Shown here: positions 26,733 through 35,573 of the stretch, one piece after another
Numbering within the stretch: the stretch's first letter is position 1
How the letters are laid out: every line of letters begins with the position of its first letter
Assembly: GCA_020850755.1 (NCBI GenBank)
Contig: JADZEB010000004.1
Coordinates: 1-64,000 of the forward strand
Direction of reading: 5' to 3'
Source of the DNA: Alphaproteobacteria bacterium
Lineage (GTDB): Bacteria; Pseudomonadota; Alphaproteobacteria; Acetobacterales; Acetobacteraceae
DNA: 64,000 nucleotides
Notes under the pieces: generated by a model
What the model was told of the DNA's origin: nothing
The model's database searches: none
The model's input: the letters and a program-made list of their open reading frames with translations, nothing else
Program-made: the position numbers and the translations under genes

Positions 26733-29016
26733 CCGCCTCCAGCCGGATCGTCGGCGCATGGGCGCCGTCCGCGCGCGACAGCACCCGCCCGATCGCGCGC
26801 GCCTCCGCCAGGCCCGCGGCACGCAACGCCGCCACGCACGCTTCCGCCCGCTCGGCCGGCACGCCGGCAAGCAGCGGGCCGGCGGTCTGCGGATCGAACA
26901 GCAGCGCGCGCAAGGCGTCCGGCGCGGCACCCGCCAGCGCCTCGGCGGCGGCGGCATTGGCCGGCGCGGCGGTGGAAGCGTGGCCGGCGGCGAGCGCGGC
27001 CAGCGCACCGGGCAGCGCGGGCAGGGCGGCAAGGTCGAGTGCGGCGTCCGCGCCGGAGGCCGAGAGCATCTCCAGCAGGTGTCCGGCCAGGCCGAAGCCG
27101 GTGATGTCGGTGGCACCGCGCGCGCCGTGGGCACGCAGCACCGGAACCGACGGTCCGTTCGATTGCAGCATCGCCCCGAGCGCGGCCGAGATCGACTCGC
27201 CATCACCCTCCGCCGCGCCGGCATTGAAGGCGGCGAACAACACGCCGGTGCCGAGCGGCTTGGTCAGCACCAGCGCATCGCCCGGCACGAGATCGCCCTT
27301 GCGCCACAGCCCTCCCGGCGCGGCATCGGCAACGCCGTTGAGCGCGAGCCCGCAGGCGAGCTGCTCGCCCTCGCCCGAATGCCCGCCGGCCAGCACGGCA
27401 CCGGCGCGCGCCAGTTCCTCGGCCATGCCGCGCAGCATCTGGTAGAGGTCCGCCTCGGCCTGCGGCTCGGGCAGGTGCGGCAGCACGGCCAGCGCCAGCG
27501 CCGAATGCGCCGCCGCCCCCATCGCGAAGATGTCGTTGAGCCCATGCAGCGCGGCAATGCGCCCGGCGCGATAGGGATCGTCGGTGAGCGCCGGGAAATG
27601 ATCGAGCGTCTGCACCCAGGCCCGCCCAGAGGGCGGCAGGAACACGGCCGCATCGTCGGGCGCGGCGAGCGCCACCGGCGCATCGGGCACCGGCGGCAGC
27701 AGCCCCTCCTCGCGCAGGCGCGCGAGCACGCGCGAGAGCACCGGCCCCGCCACCTTGGCCGCGCAGCCAAGGCAGCGCATCGCCGCCGCCGCGCCCGCTT
27801 CCATCGTAGTCGCCTGCGCGTCCTTCGCGCCCCGGCCCATCATGCCGGGCCGCAATGCCTGGTAGCGCGCCATCCAGCGCGTATCGATTGCGCGCTTGAG
27901 GCGGAACACCGCGCGCCCCTCGGCGGCAAGGGAGCCGTAGGAGGCGACAGCGCGCCCCGGCCCGCTGCCCATCAGCGCCAGGGTGCGCGGCTGCGGGCGA
28001 TAGGGCGCGGTCGGCCGGCCCGCCAGCACCGCGCGCAGGTTCATCGCCAGCATCGGCCCCTGGCGCACGGCATAGACGCCCGATTTCGGCAGGGCCCGCT
28101 CGGCGAAGTGGGCACAATCGCCGGAGGCGAACACGAAGGGATGCGAGACCGAGCGCAGGTCGGCCGCGACGCTGACGAAGCCGGCCGCATCGGTGGCGAG
28201 CCCCGCCTCGCGCAGCAGCGGCGCGGGCGTGGCGGTGGTGGTGAGGATCGCGCTATCGCAGGCGATGCGCTCGCCATCGGCGAGCAGCACCGCGCCACGC
28301 TCGACCGCGACCGCCTCGCGCCCGCCGAGGAAACGGATGCCCGCGCGCGCGATCGCCGCCGCCATGCGCCGGCGCACGGCGGGCGCGTGCTGGCGCAAGG
28401 GCTCGGCCGAGCGCGAGACCAGCGTGAAGCGCACATGGCCCGCGCCCTCGGCCGCAAGCCGCGCGGCGAGCGAGATCGCAAGTTCGGTCCCGCCCGCCCC
28501 GGCGCCGATCACGGCCACCGTGAAGGGGCGCGCGGGCTCGGCCTTGGCGCGCGCCTCCAGCGCCGCCCAGGCGCGCAGGAAGGCATCCACCGGCTTCACC
28601 GCCAGCGCATGCGCGTCGCTGCCGGGCAGCGGCGAGGGCGTGATGCCGAGATTGATCGACAGGATGTCGAAAGGCAGCGGCGGACGGCCGGCCAGGTGCA
28701 GGCGCCGCGCGGCCAGGTCGATCGCCGTGCCCTTGGCCTCGATGTAGCGGATGCCGGCGGCGGCGGCGATGCGGCGCAGATCGAGATGGCACTCGGCGCG
28801 GCTGTAGAGGCCGGCGAGATGGCCGGGCAGCATGCCGGAATAGGGCGTGAGCACGGCATTGCCCACCAGCGTCACGCGCGCGCGCGCCGGCGGGGGCATC
28901 ATGCCGAACCGGCGCAGCACCTCGACATGGGAATGCCCGCCGCCAAGCAGCAGCAGCTCCCGCCCCTCCGGCACCGCTGGCCGCACCGCGCCGGGCCGAT
29001 CCACCGTCTCGTTCAT
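26722..29016 (-). CDS. selD: Selenide, water dikinase SelD fused to an N-terminal FAD-dependent oxidoreductase
   Basis: Makes selenophosphate from selenide and ATP for Sec synthesis. The 764-residue protein is a fusion. Residues about 18-370 are a pyridine-nucleotide-disulfide-type oxidoreductase (LLLLGGGHSHVEVLRRF; IGAGAGGTELAISLAARLA; FASGDCAHF). Residues from about 410 are SelD, with the active-site segment CLGCAAKV: Cys418 and Lys421 match the catalytic Cys/Lys of SelD, and cysteine rather than Sec is used. DITGFGLAGHLLEML and the SelD glycine-rich ATP region follow. I chose Met at 29016; the frame is open to 29076. It is last in the selB-unknown-UGSC-selD series. Confidence 0.93.
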   Translation of the reverse strand: MNETVDRPGAVRPAVPEGRELLLLGGGHSHVEVLRRFGMMPPPARARVTLVGNAVLTPYSGMLPGHLAGLYSRAECHLDLRRIAAAAGIRYIEAKGTAIDLAARRLHLAGRPPLPFDILSINLGITPSPLPGSDAHALAVKPVDAFLRAWAALEARAKAEPARPFTVAVIGAGAGGTELAISLAARLAAEGAGHVRFTLVSRSAEPLRQHAPAVRRRMAAAIARAGIRFLGGREAVAVERGAVLLADGERIACDSAILTTTATPAPLLREAGLATDAAGFVSVAADLRSVSHPFVFASGDCAHFAERALPKSGVYAVRQGPMLAMNLRAVLAGRPTAPYRPQPRTLALMGSGPGRAVASYGSLAAEGRAVFRLKRAIDTRWMARYQALRPGMMGRGAKDAQATTMEAGAAAAMRCLGCAAKVAGPVLSRVLARLREEGLLPPVPDAPVALAAPDDAAVFLPPSGRAWVQTLDHFPALTDDPYRAGRIAALHGLNDIFAMGAAAHSALALAVLPHLPEPQAEADLYQMLRGMAEELARAGAVLAGGHSGEGEQLACGLALNGVADAAPGGLWRKGDLVPGDALVLTKPLGTGVLFAAFNAGAAEGDGESISAALGAMLQSNGPSVPVLRAHGARGATDITGFGLAGHLLEMLSASGADAALDLAALPALPGALAALAAGHASTAAPANAAAAEALAGAAPDALRALLFDPQTAGPLLAGVPAERAEACVAALRAAGLAEARAIGRVLSRADGAHAPTIRLEAVPV

Positions 29017-29082
29017 GCGCGCCCTTTCCCTCGCCGCCCCGGACCCGCGACGGCCCGGCGGCGGGGCGGGCGCCATGCCCGC

Positions 29083-29631
29083 CTAGCCCCCGAGCCAGAT
29101 CCTTCTCGCCTGCTCGACCGCGCTTGCGGCCCGCGCCTCGATCTCCTCCTCCGAGATGCTCGACAGCGGGTGGCGGATCACCACCGGGTCGAGATCCTCC
29201 ATCCCCAGCGCCGCGCGCTGGACATGGGCCTCGTGCAGGAAGCCGTCGGTGACGATCACCGCCGTCGGCCGCCCCAGCGTCTCCAGTTCCACGGCGTCAT
29301 GCATACAGCACGACGTGCAGGAGCCTCAGTCGCCGATGGCGGTCAGGACGATGTCGTTCTCGGCCGCGATCTGGCGGATCAGCTCCGGCGCGGCGTTCTT
29401 GGAGAAGGATTCCTTGCGATAGTAGGTGACGGAGGCGAAACCGAGTTCCGCCTCAAGCCGCGCGCCGGTCTTGCGCAGGAGCTTGTTCGCGTTCCACTTG
29501 GTGTTGTCGAGGATGCCGAGCCTGAGCCCGGCGAGTGCGGCAGGCCGGCCGGCGCGGGGCTTCGCCTCCGCCGTGACAACGCCGCGCGGGTCATAGACGC
29601 GAAGCTCGCCCGCCTTGGTGATGGCATTCAT
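29083..29631 (-). CDS. UGSC family selenoprotein (in-frame UGA = Sec102)
   Basis: 182 residues if the TGA at complement 29326-29328 is read as selenocysteine; conventional calling splits it into two pieces at that codon. The sequence across it is VLTAIGD-U-GSCTSCCMHDAVELE, the U-G-S-C motif that defines this (seleno)protein family of unknown function. Cysteines follow at +3, +6 and +7, a likely redox centre. The start ATG (29631) follows a strong AAGGAG site. After the motif the frame stays open to a normal stop with family-like text (TAVIVTDGFLHEAHVQ). selB, selD, selA and tRNA-Sec in the same window support readthrough. Confidence 0.9.
29293..29325 (-). promoter_or_regulatory. Candidate bacterial SECIS hairpin after the UGA
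   Basis: The 33 nt directly after the UGA can fold by hand as GGC with GCC, UC with GA, then UGCA with UGCA, leaving a 12-nt apical loop that begins CG. A G among the first two loop bases is expected for a SelB-binding element. The loop starts about 10 nt after the UGA, which is shorter than usual, so this is tentative. Confidence 0.45.
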
Positions 29632-29696
29632 CGCGCGCTTCTCCTTGCGATGGGAATGCTGTGCGCCGCTGGGGGCCGCGGCCGCCTTGGGAAGCC

Positions 29697-30809
29697 CTAC
29701 AGCAGGCAGGTGCCGTCCACGCACACCCTGCCCTTCTCGTCGAGCTTGGCGCCATCCATGCCGCGCAGCACGGCGGCACTCATATGGCCCCAGCCGGGGA
29801 TGAACAGCGAGAACCGCCCCTCGCGCCCGCCGCAGACGAACAGGTGGATGCAGTCGGGATGGGCGACGATCGGCACGCGGCCATCATCGTCGCGGCGCAC
29901 CCATTTCGGCTGGTTGCGGTTGTAGACGCGGCCATAGCGGTGATCGAAGGCGATGTCGGCGAAGCGGTTCTGCGCGTTGGTCCAGAGATACATTTTCACA
30001 TCGTGCCGGGTCCAGCCATGCTTGGCGATGGTGGCGGCATGCTCGGGCCCGATCACCACCGCGCAATGGCCGGAGGAGACGGCGTTGTTGTGCGCGATCG
30101 TGGTCATGGCCGAGACGATCGAATCGAGAATGCCCTGCGGGTCGCTGGCCTGGTGGTTGGTCACCGAATGCGGCGTCTCGGCGGCGATGACGAACACGGA
30201 CGAGTCCTCGGCCGCCATGCCGCGCTCCACCCGGTAGGGCGCCCAGGGCGAATCCTGCTCGTTCTCGGCGACGCAATAGGTGTACTTGCCCGGGTGCCCG
30301 AAGGTGGACTTGTCGAGCTCGCCCGGCCAGCCGCCGCCGACATTCAGCAGCACCAGCCGGATCGCCCGCCCGATGGTGGCGTTGGCGCGGTTGCCCGAGC
30401 CGAAGCAGTTGCCGCCCGCATTCATGCCGATCGCGCGCGCCACCGGCCCCGAGACGATCAGCAGCGGCCCGCAGACATGGGTGGTCGCCTGCACGCCGAG
30501 CAGGTTGAAGGCCGGGTCGAGCAGCGCGCGCATCGCCGCGCGCACCACCGGCGCATAGACCGGCAGGCAGCCGGCCATCACCATGTTGACGGCCAGCACC
30601 TCGCGCGTGAGCACGCCCCAGCGCGGCGGCACGGGCCCCTCGACGAAGGCGGGATCGCCGCCGAGCGCCGCCACCATCGCCTCGATCTTCTCGGGCGTGG
30701 GCGGCACCACCGGCAGGCCGTCGGACACGCCCTGCGCATAGTAGAACTCGACCAGGTCGGTGCCGGCGGCGACGGCGTGCGGGAAGGCGGTTTGCGCGGC
30801 AAGGCTCAT
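29697..30809 (-). CDS. Conserved protein of unknown function, partner of the UGSC selenoprotein
   Basis: A 370-residue soluble protein with no signal or membrane helix. I do not know a functional family. It starts MSLAAQTAFPHAVAAG at the ATG 30809 after a GGAG site; the frame extends upstream to a TTG. Conserved-looking blocks are YAQGVSDGLPVVPPTPEKI, MNAGGNCFGSGNRANATIGR, ENEQDSPWAPYRVERG, HNNAVSSGHCAVVIGPEHA and PDCIHLFVCGGREGRFS. It ends VCVDGTCLL, a CX5C pair at the C-terminus. It lies between selB and the UGSC gene on the same strand (79 and 65 bp gaps), suggesting a joint selenium-linked function. That role is inference. Confidence 0.8.
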   Translation of the reverse strand: MSLAAQTAFPHAVAAGTDLVEFYYAQGVSDGLPVVPPTPEKIEAMVAALGGDPAFVEGPVPPRWGVLTREVLAVNMVMAGCLPVYAPVVRAAMRALLDPAFNLLGVQATTHVCGPLLIVSGPVARAIGMNAGGNCFGSGNRANATIGRAIRLVLLNVGGGWPGELDKSTFGHPGKYTYCVAENEQDSPWAPYRVERGMAAEDSSVFVIAAETPHSVTNHQASDPQGILDSIVSAMTTIAHNNAVSSGHCAVVIGPEHAATIAKHGWTRHDVKMYLWTNAQNRFADIAFDHRYGRVYNRNQPKWVRRDDDGRVPIVAHPDCIHLFVCGGREGRFSLFIPGWGHMSAAVLRGMDGAKLDEKGRVCVDGTCLL

Positions 30810-30888
30810 GCGGCGGCTCCGGTGCGGGTCGCGGGACAAGCGGCCCGGGGAAATGCGGGCGGCATCTTCCCCGTATCGCCGCGCGGCA

Positions 30889-32889
30889 TCAAGCCTCGCC
30901 TCCGGCCAGAGCGGCGAGGCAGGCGCCGATCGGGGCGACGATCGCGCGCCCCTCGCCCTCGCGGCGGGTGAAGCCGATGCGGTCGAGGAACTCCAGCACC
31001 TCGATCGTCAGGTTGCGCCCGATATGGCTGGTGTCGCGGAAGGCGGCGGCGGAGAAGCGGGCATCCGGGGCGGCGGCAACCAGGCGCTGCGCCACCGCCG
31101 CCAGCCCCTCCACCGTCGCCGGCAGGGCGTAGCGGTTGGCGGCGATGCGGCAGGCGAGGCCGAGCCGCGCGGCGCGCTGCAACACGCCCGCCACCGCCGG
31201 CGCCGGCAGGCCGAGCGCCTCGGCGATCTCGGCCACGCGCGGCGGGCGCAGATCCTCGACCGCGAGGTGCCGCTCCATGCGCGCAAACAGCCGCTCGTCG
31301 GCGGGGGCGAGGCGCGGGCGGTGGCTGGCGAGCATGAACCGGCCGGCGAGTTCGCGCAGCGCGCCGGCCGCGACCATCCCGCGCAGCATGGCGCCGAGCA
31401 GGGCCGGCGGCGGCGGTGCCCCCAGCGCGGAGGCGAGGGCGCGGCGCAGCGCGGCCGGCGTCTGGCCGGGATCGGCCGCGTCCGCCGCATGCGCCTTGCC
31501 GAGCGCGGCGGCGATCGCCGCGTGCAGCCGCTTCGCCGCCTCCGGGCCGAGATGGAGCGGCCCCTCGCCCGGTGCGGCGACATCGGCGAGGGATTGCGCA
31601 TCGGTGCTGGCGGCGAGCGCCGCGACTGCCTCCGGCGCCAGGTTGCGCGCGGCGGCGAAGCGCGCGCTGGTCAGGCCGAAGGGCAGTGCGGCCAGCAGCG
31701 CGGCAAGGCTCGCGCGCGGATCGGGGTTCGCCCAGGCGCGCAGTTCGTCCAGGCGCTCTGCGCTTGCCCGCCCGCGCGCCGGCGGGAAGGGATCGACCAC
31801 GCGCCCGCCGCCCAGCGTCGCCCGCCCGGCGGCATCGCGCAGCACGAGGCGATCGCCCCAGGCCGCCATGATCGGCCGGTCGAGCGAGAGGCGCGCCAGC
31901 ACCGCGCCGTCGGCCTGCGGCGGCGACAGGCGCGCGAGCCGCGCGGTCACGTCCGCCGCGCCGATATGCAAGTGGATCGCGCGCGCCTCGGCCGGCAGGG
32001 GCGGTGCGCCGCGCGCGGCGTGCAGCAGTGCATCAAGCCGCGTCGTCGGCCCGGCCGCGGCCGCGGCCACCACCCAGTCGCCGCGCCCGACCACGCCCGA
32101 GCGGATGTCCGGGCCGGCCAGGTTCAAGGCCGCCCGCTCGCCCGCGCGCGCCTGCTCGACCTCGGCGCCGCCGGCCTGGATGCCGCGCAGACGGGCAGGA
32201 ATCCCGCGCGGGGCAATGCGCAGCGCGTCCCCTGCCCGCGCCGTACCCGACTGCACCGTGCCCGACTGCACCGTGCCCGACTGCACCGTGCCCGTCACCA
32301 CCACCCCGGCGCCGGGGCGCAGGAAGGCGCGATCGACGGCGAGGCGGAACAGCCCCTCGGGTGCGGCGCGCCGCGCCTCGGCCGCCTGTGCTTCGGCCTC
32401 CAGCCAGGCGGCGAGCGCCTCCATCCCCTCGCCGGTGATCGAGGACACCGGGAAGAGCGGCGCCGCCGCCAGCCCCGTGCCGGCCAGCAGCCTGCGCACC
32501 TCCTGCGCCGCCTCGCCGCGCCGGGCGGCATCCACCCGGTCGATCTTGGTCAGCGCCACCGCCCCGCGGGCGATGCCGAGCAGATCGAGGATCGCCACAT
32601 GCTCGGCGCTCTGCCGGCGCGGCCCGTCATCAGCGGCGACCACCAGCAGCACGCAATCGACGCCGACCGCGCCGGCCACCATCGTCGCCACCAGCCGCTC
32701 ATGCCCCGGCACGTCGATGATCGACACCGCCGCCCCGCCCGGCGCGCGGCGCCAAGCGAAGCCGAGTTCGATCGTCATGCCGCGCCGCTTCTCCTCGGGC
32801 AGGCGGTCGGGGTCGGTTCCCGTGAGCGCGCGCACAAGGCTCGACTTGCCGTGATCGACATGCCCGGCGGTGCAGAGGGTCAGCGGCAC
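30889..32889 (-). CDS. selB: Selenocysteine-specific elongation factor SelB
   Basis: GTPase that delivers Sec-tRNA to UGA codons next to a SECIS. It has 666 residues from a GTG start (32889) behind a GGAGAAAGG site. G1 motif GHVDHGKSS (residues 9-17), GMTIELGFAW, DVPGHERLV and TKIDRV form the G domain. Beta domains follow, then C-terminal winged helices that bind the SECIS (about 400-666). Domain II contains the segment TVQSG three times in a row, encoded by a 15-bp tandem triplication; other SelB proteins have this element once. The gene heads the selenium group and diverges from the glycosyltransferase. Confidence 0.95.
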   Translation of the reverse strand: MPLTLCTAGHVDHGKSSLVRALTGTDPDRLPEEKRRGMTIELGFAWRRAPGGAAVSIIDVPGHERLVATMVAGAVGVDCVLLVVAADDGPRRQSAEHVAILDLLGIARGAVALTKIDRVDAARRGEAAQEVRRLLAGTGLAAAPLFPVSSITGEGMEALAAWLEAEAQAAEARRAAPEGLFRLAVDRAFLRPGAGVVVTGTVQSGTVQSGTVQSGTARAGDALRIAPRGIPARLRGIQAGGAEVEQARAGERAALNLAGPDIRSGVVGRGDWVVAAAAAGPTTRLDALLHAARGAPPLPAEARAIHLHIGAADVTARLARLSPPQADGAVLARLSLDRPIMAAWGDRLVLRDAAGRATLGGGRVVDPFPPARGRASAERLDELRAWANPDPRASLAALLAALPFGLTSARFAAARNLAPEAVAALAASTDAQSLADVAAPGEGPLHLGPEAAKRLHAAIAAALGKAHAADAADPGQTPAALRRALASALGAPPPPALLGAMLRGMVAAGALRELAGRFMLASHRPRLAPADERLFARMERHLAVEDLRPPRVAEIAEALGLPAPAVAGVLQRAARLGLACRIAANRYALPATVEGLAAVAQRLVAAAPDARFSAAAFRDTSHIGRNLTIEVLEFLDRIGFTRREGEGRAIVAPIGACLAALAGGEA
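32251..32295. repeat. 15-bp tandem triplication inside selB
   Basis: Three consecutive 15-bp units CTGCACCGTGCCCGA (the last ending in T) encode three TVQSG pentapeptides on the minus strand. The unit keeps the frame. A degenerate partial copy precedes it. Confidence 0.9.
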
Positions 32890-33170
32890 ACCTTTCTCCT
32901 GGTAAGCGATGGCATCTCACATTATGGGACAAATCCGCCGCGCAATGCGAAACCCTGCAAATCGCCCGCTGCAAGCCGCATCCGCCCGCGCGCAAGCTGC
33001 GTCGCGGCGCGTGCAGGCTGCGTATTCCGCTGCCCCGCAGGGCGCAATACCTGCCGCGAAATGCGGAAACTCCCATACGGGCATGTGCAGAGCGCGTCTA
33101 AATCCTTGGCATTCACCTTGCGTTAATGGACGCAGGAGGGGGTCGTTGCAGCTCTATCAAGAGCAGGGGT

Positions 33171-34310
33171 ATGACGACCATCGGCTATTTGCTCCCGCAT
33201 GCCACAGCATGCGAGGAAGTGGCAACGGAGATGACGGCGCTCAAGGGACTTGGGCATCGTGTCGCGATGATTGCGGATCCGTATGCCATCGGGGCTCCCC
33301 CCACAACCTACGCCCGCATGGCGTCGGCCTGGTCAGCGTTGCGGGCCGGCCATGTCGCCAGCGCCCAGCGCGCGGCCGCTTCCCTGTGCGAGAGCGGCGC
33401 CGCCGGCGCCCTCTGGCGCGCGGCGACGCTGGCCGAGGAGCTGCGCCGCCACGACATCCAGCATCTGCACGCGCCCGATGCCGATACGGCAACGGCAGCC
33501 ATCCTGGCCGCCCGGCTTGCGGGTGTGCGTGTCTCCGTCAGCCACGCCGAGACCGACACCTTCGAGGCCGAGCCGGTGCTGGCGGCGCGCTTCGCCCAGG
33601 CCGATCTGGTGGTGGCGCGCGACAGCCGTTCCCACGTGATGGCCCGGACGCTTGCGCCCGAAGTGCCGGTGGAGCTGGTGCGCGGCGGCGCCGTGATCGC
33701 CGAGCGCGACACCCTGCCCACCCGGCTCGCCCAATCCTGCCGGTTCATCGCCTGTGCGCCTTTGTCGCATCCGGGTGGCGTGGGCGAGGTCCTGTTCGCC
33801 CTTCACCGCCTGCCTGAGCGGCTGCGCCCGCGCATCGATATCGTCGGCGACGGCTCCCTTGCCGACAATGTGCGCGAGTTCGTCGAGCTGACCGGGCTCT
33901 CGCCCTGGGTGACGCTGCTCGGGCCGCGCCCGCCGAGCTGGATCGGCAAGCACGCGCTGCGCTATGGCGCCGTGGTGGCGGCGCCGGCCGAGCCGCCGGG
34001 GCAGGGCCAGGCCGAGATCGTCGCCGGCGTGAAGGCCGGCATGGCGGCGGGCCTGCCGGCGATCGTCGCGGCGAGCTTCGGGCTGGCCGATCTGGTCAAC
34101 GCCGATTGCGGCCGGCTGGTGCCGGCCGGCAATGCGCCTGCGCTCGCCGATGCGATGGTGTGGGTGATGCGCCTGCCGTCGGAGGATCGCTCCAAGATGG
34201 GCGAGAGCGCGCGCCGCATCGCCGCCGAGCGTTTCTGCGCCGCGCGCCAGGCAGCGCTGCTCGCCCGCGCGATCGAGGCGCTGGCCCGCCGCAGCACCAT
34301 CGCCGCCTGA
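33171..34310 (+). CDS. Glycosyltransferase (GT4-like)
   Basis: 379 residues, most likely a retaining GT-B glycosyltransferase acting on a cell-surface or storage glycan; the substrate is unknown. The N-terminal domain starts IGYLLPHATACEEVATEMTALKGLGHRVAMIAD, with HDIQHLHAPDADTATAAILAA in the middle. The C-terminal domain carries IDIVGDGSLADNVREFVELTGLSPWVTLLGPRPP and VKAGMAAGLPAIVAASFGLADLV, the donor-site pattern of the family. I took the Met at 33171 over 33126, because the upstream 15 codons lack similarity. It faces away from selB across a 281-bp gap with no gene, likely holding divergent promoters. Confidence 0.82.
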   Translation: MTTIGYLLPHATACEEVATEMTALKGLGHRVAMIADPYAIGAPPTTYARMASAWSALRAGHVASAQRAAASLCESGAAGALWRAATLAEELRRHDIQHLHAPDADTATAAILAARLAGVRVSVSHAETDTFEAEPVLAARFAQADLVVARDSRSHVMARTLAPEVPVELVRGGAVIAERDTLPTRLAQSCRFIACAPLSHPGGVGEVLFALHRLPERLRPRIDIVGDGSLADNVREFVELTGLSPWVTLLGPRPPSWIGKHALRYGAVVAAPAEPPGQGQAEIVAGVKAGMAAGLPAIVAASFGLADLVNADCGRLVPAGNAPALADAMVWVMRLPSEDRSKMGESARRIAAERFCAARQAALLARAIEALARRSTIAA

Positions 34311-34388
34311 CAGGAACCCAGGCATCACGCTTGCGAAGGTGCCGGCGCGTTGCTTGACGGCGCGCGCGGCGGCGTGAAAGCCTTGCGC

Positions 34389-35543
34389 ATGCGCCTGCCG
34401 CGTCTTGCCGCCTTGGTCTCGGTTGTGTTGCTGCTCTCCGGCTGTGCCGGGCATGCCGCCTCGCAACCCGCGCCGGGCGCCGAGGGTGCCGGCCTGCGCG
34501 CGCCCTTCGATGTCGCCGCCCGCCGCGCGCTGATGGGCCGGGCCGAGCGCGCCCCCGCCTGCCCGCCAGCCCCGCCGCCGCAGCGCGACGTGATCGGCGT
34601 CTCCTTCTACACCGATGCGCGCTTCTCGGTGCCCGATCCGGCGCGCGTGCAGGCGAACAATGATGCCACGCGGCCGCTGCGCGACTTCAACCAGCAGGTC
34701 GCGCAATGGTCCGACATCTGGGTGCGATCGAACCCGCCGCGGCCAGAGGCGGCGCGCTGCGCCCTGGCCTGGATGGCGGCCTGGGCGGCGGGCGGCGAAC
34801 CCGATGGCGCGATGCTCGGCCGGACCAACAACCAGGGCGCCTATGAGCGCAAATGGACCCTCGCCGGGCTCGCCCTCGCCTACCTCAAGATCCGCGAGGC
34901 GCCGGCGCTCGATCCGGCCGAGCGCCGCGCCGTGCTCGGCTGGTTCCGCCGCCTGGCCGCGGCCGTGCGCCCGCCCTATGAGCGCGCCGCTAGGCCCGGC
35001 ACGATCTCCTCTGCCGCCAACAACCACGCCTACTGGTCGGGGCTGGCGGTGGGCGCGGCGGCGATCGCGCTCGATGACCGCGCCCTGTTCGAGTGGGCGA
35101 TGGAGCGCGCGCGGGTGGGGTTGCGCCAGGTCACCGCGGAGGGCGCGCTGCCGCTGGAAATGGCGCGGGGGGCGAAGGCGCTGCACTACCACCTGTTCGC
35201 GCTCACCCCGCTCGCGTTCCTGGCGGCGATGGGCGAGGCGAACGGCGTCGATCTCCATGCCGAGAATGGCGGGGCGCTGATGCGCCTGGCCGCCCTGACA
35301 CAAGCCGGGCTCGCCGATCGCGGCCGCTTCGCCGCGCTTGCCGGCGCCGAGCAGGATGCCGCCGCCGTGCCCGAGCGGCTGGGTGGGCTTGACCTCGCCT
35401 GGGCGGAGATCCTGCTGGCGCGCGCACCGGACCCGAGGCTGGCGGCATGGACGGCGGCGCGGCGCCCGCTTCGCCATCGCTGGATCGGCGGGGACGCGAC
35501 GCTGCTGTTCGGCCCCGTTCCGGCGCCACGACCAACCCCGTAG
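34389..35543 (+). CDS. Alginate-lyase-like lipoprotein
   Basis: A 384-residue exported lipoprotein: the signal peptide ends in lipobox LLSGC with the lipidated Cys at 19. The mature part resembles the alginate lyase superfamily (PF05426): WSDIWVRSNPPRPEAARC, NNHAYWSG (the Asn-His pair used in catalysis by family members) and LPLEMARGAKALHYHLFALTPLAFL. It is probably a periplasmic polysaccharide lyase; the substrate is not known. It follows the glycosyltransferase by 78 bp on the same strand, suggesting a small glycan unit. Confidence 0.8.
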   Translation: MRLPRLAALVSVVLLLSGCAGHAASQPAPGAEGAGLRAPFDVAARRALMGRAERAPACPPAPPPQRDVIGVSFYTDARFSVPDPARVQANNDATRPLRDFNQQVAQWSDIWVRSNPPRPEAARCALAWMAAWAAGGEPDGAMLGRTNNQGAYERKWTLAGLALAYLKIREAPALDPAERRAVLGWFRRLAAAVRPPYERAARPGTISSAANNHAYWSGLAVGAAAIALDDRALFEWAMERARVGLRQVTAEGALPLEMARGAKALHYHLFALTPLAFLAAMGEANGVDLHAENGGALMRLAALTQAGLADRGRFAALAGAEQDAAAVPERLGGLDLAWAEILLARAPDPRLAAWTAARRPLRHRWIGGDATLLFGPVPAPRPTP

Positions 35544-35573
35544 GCAGCGGGCAGGCCGGGCCGGGTGCCCCGT

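Noticed and set aside
29083..29724. Two separate short genes instead of one selenoprotein
   Set aside because: The upstream piece stops at the UGA of a U-G-S-C motif and the downstream piece starts at a Met only seven codons later with no ribosome site. selA, selB, selD and tRNA-Sec are in the window.
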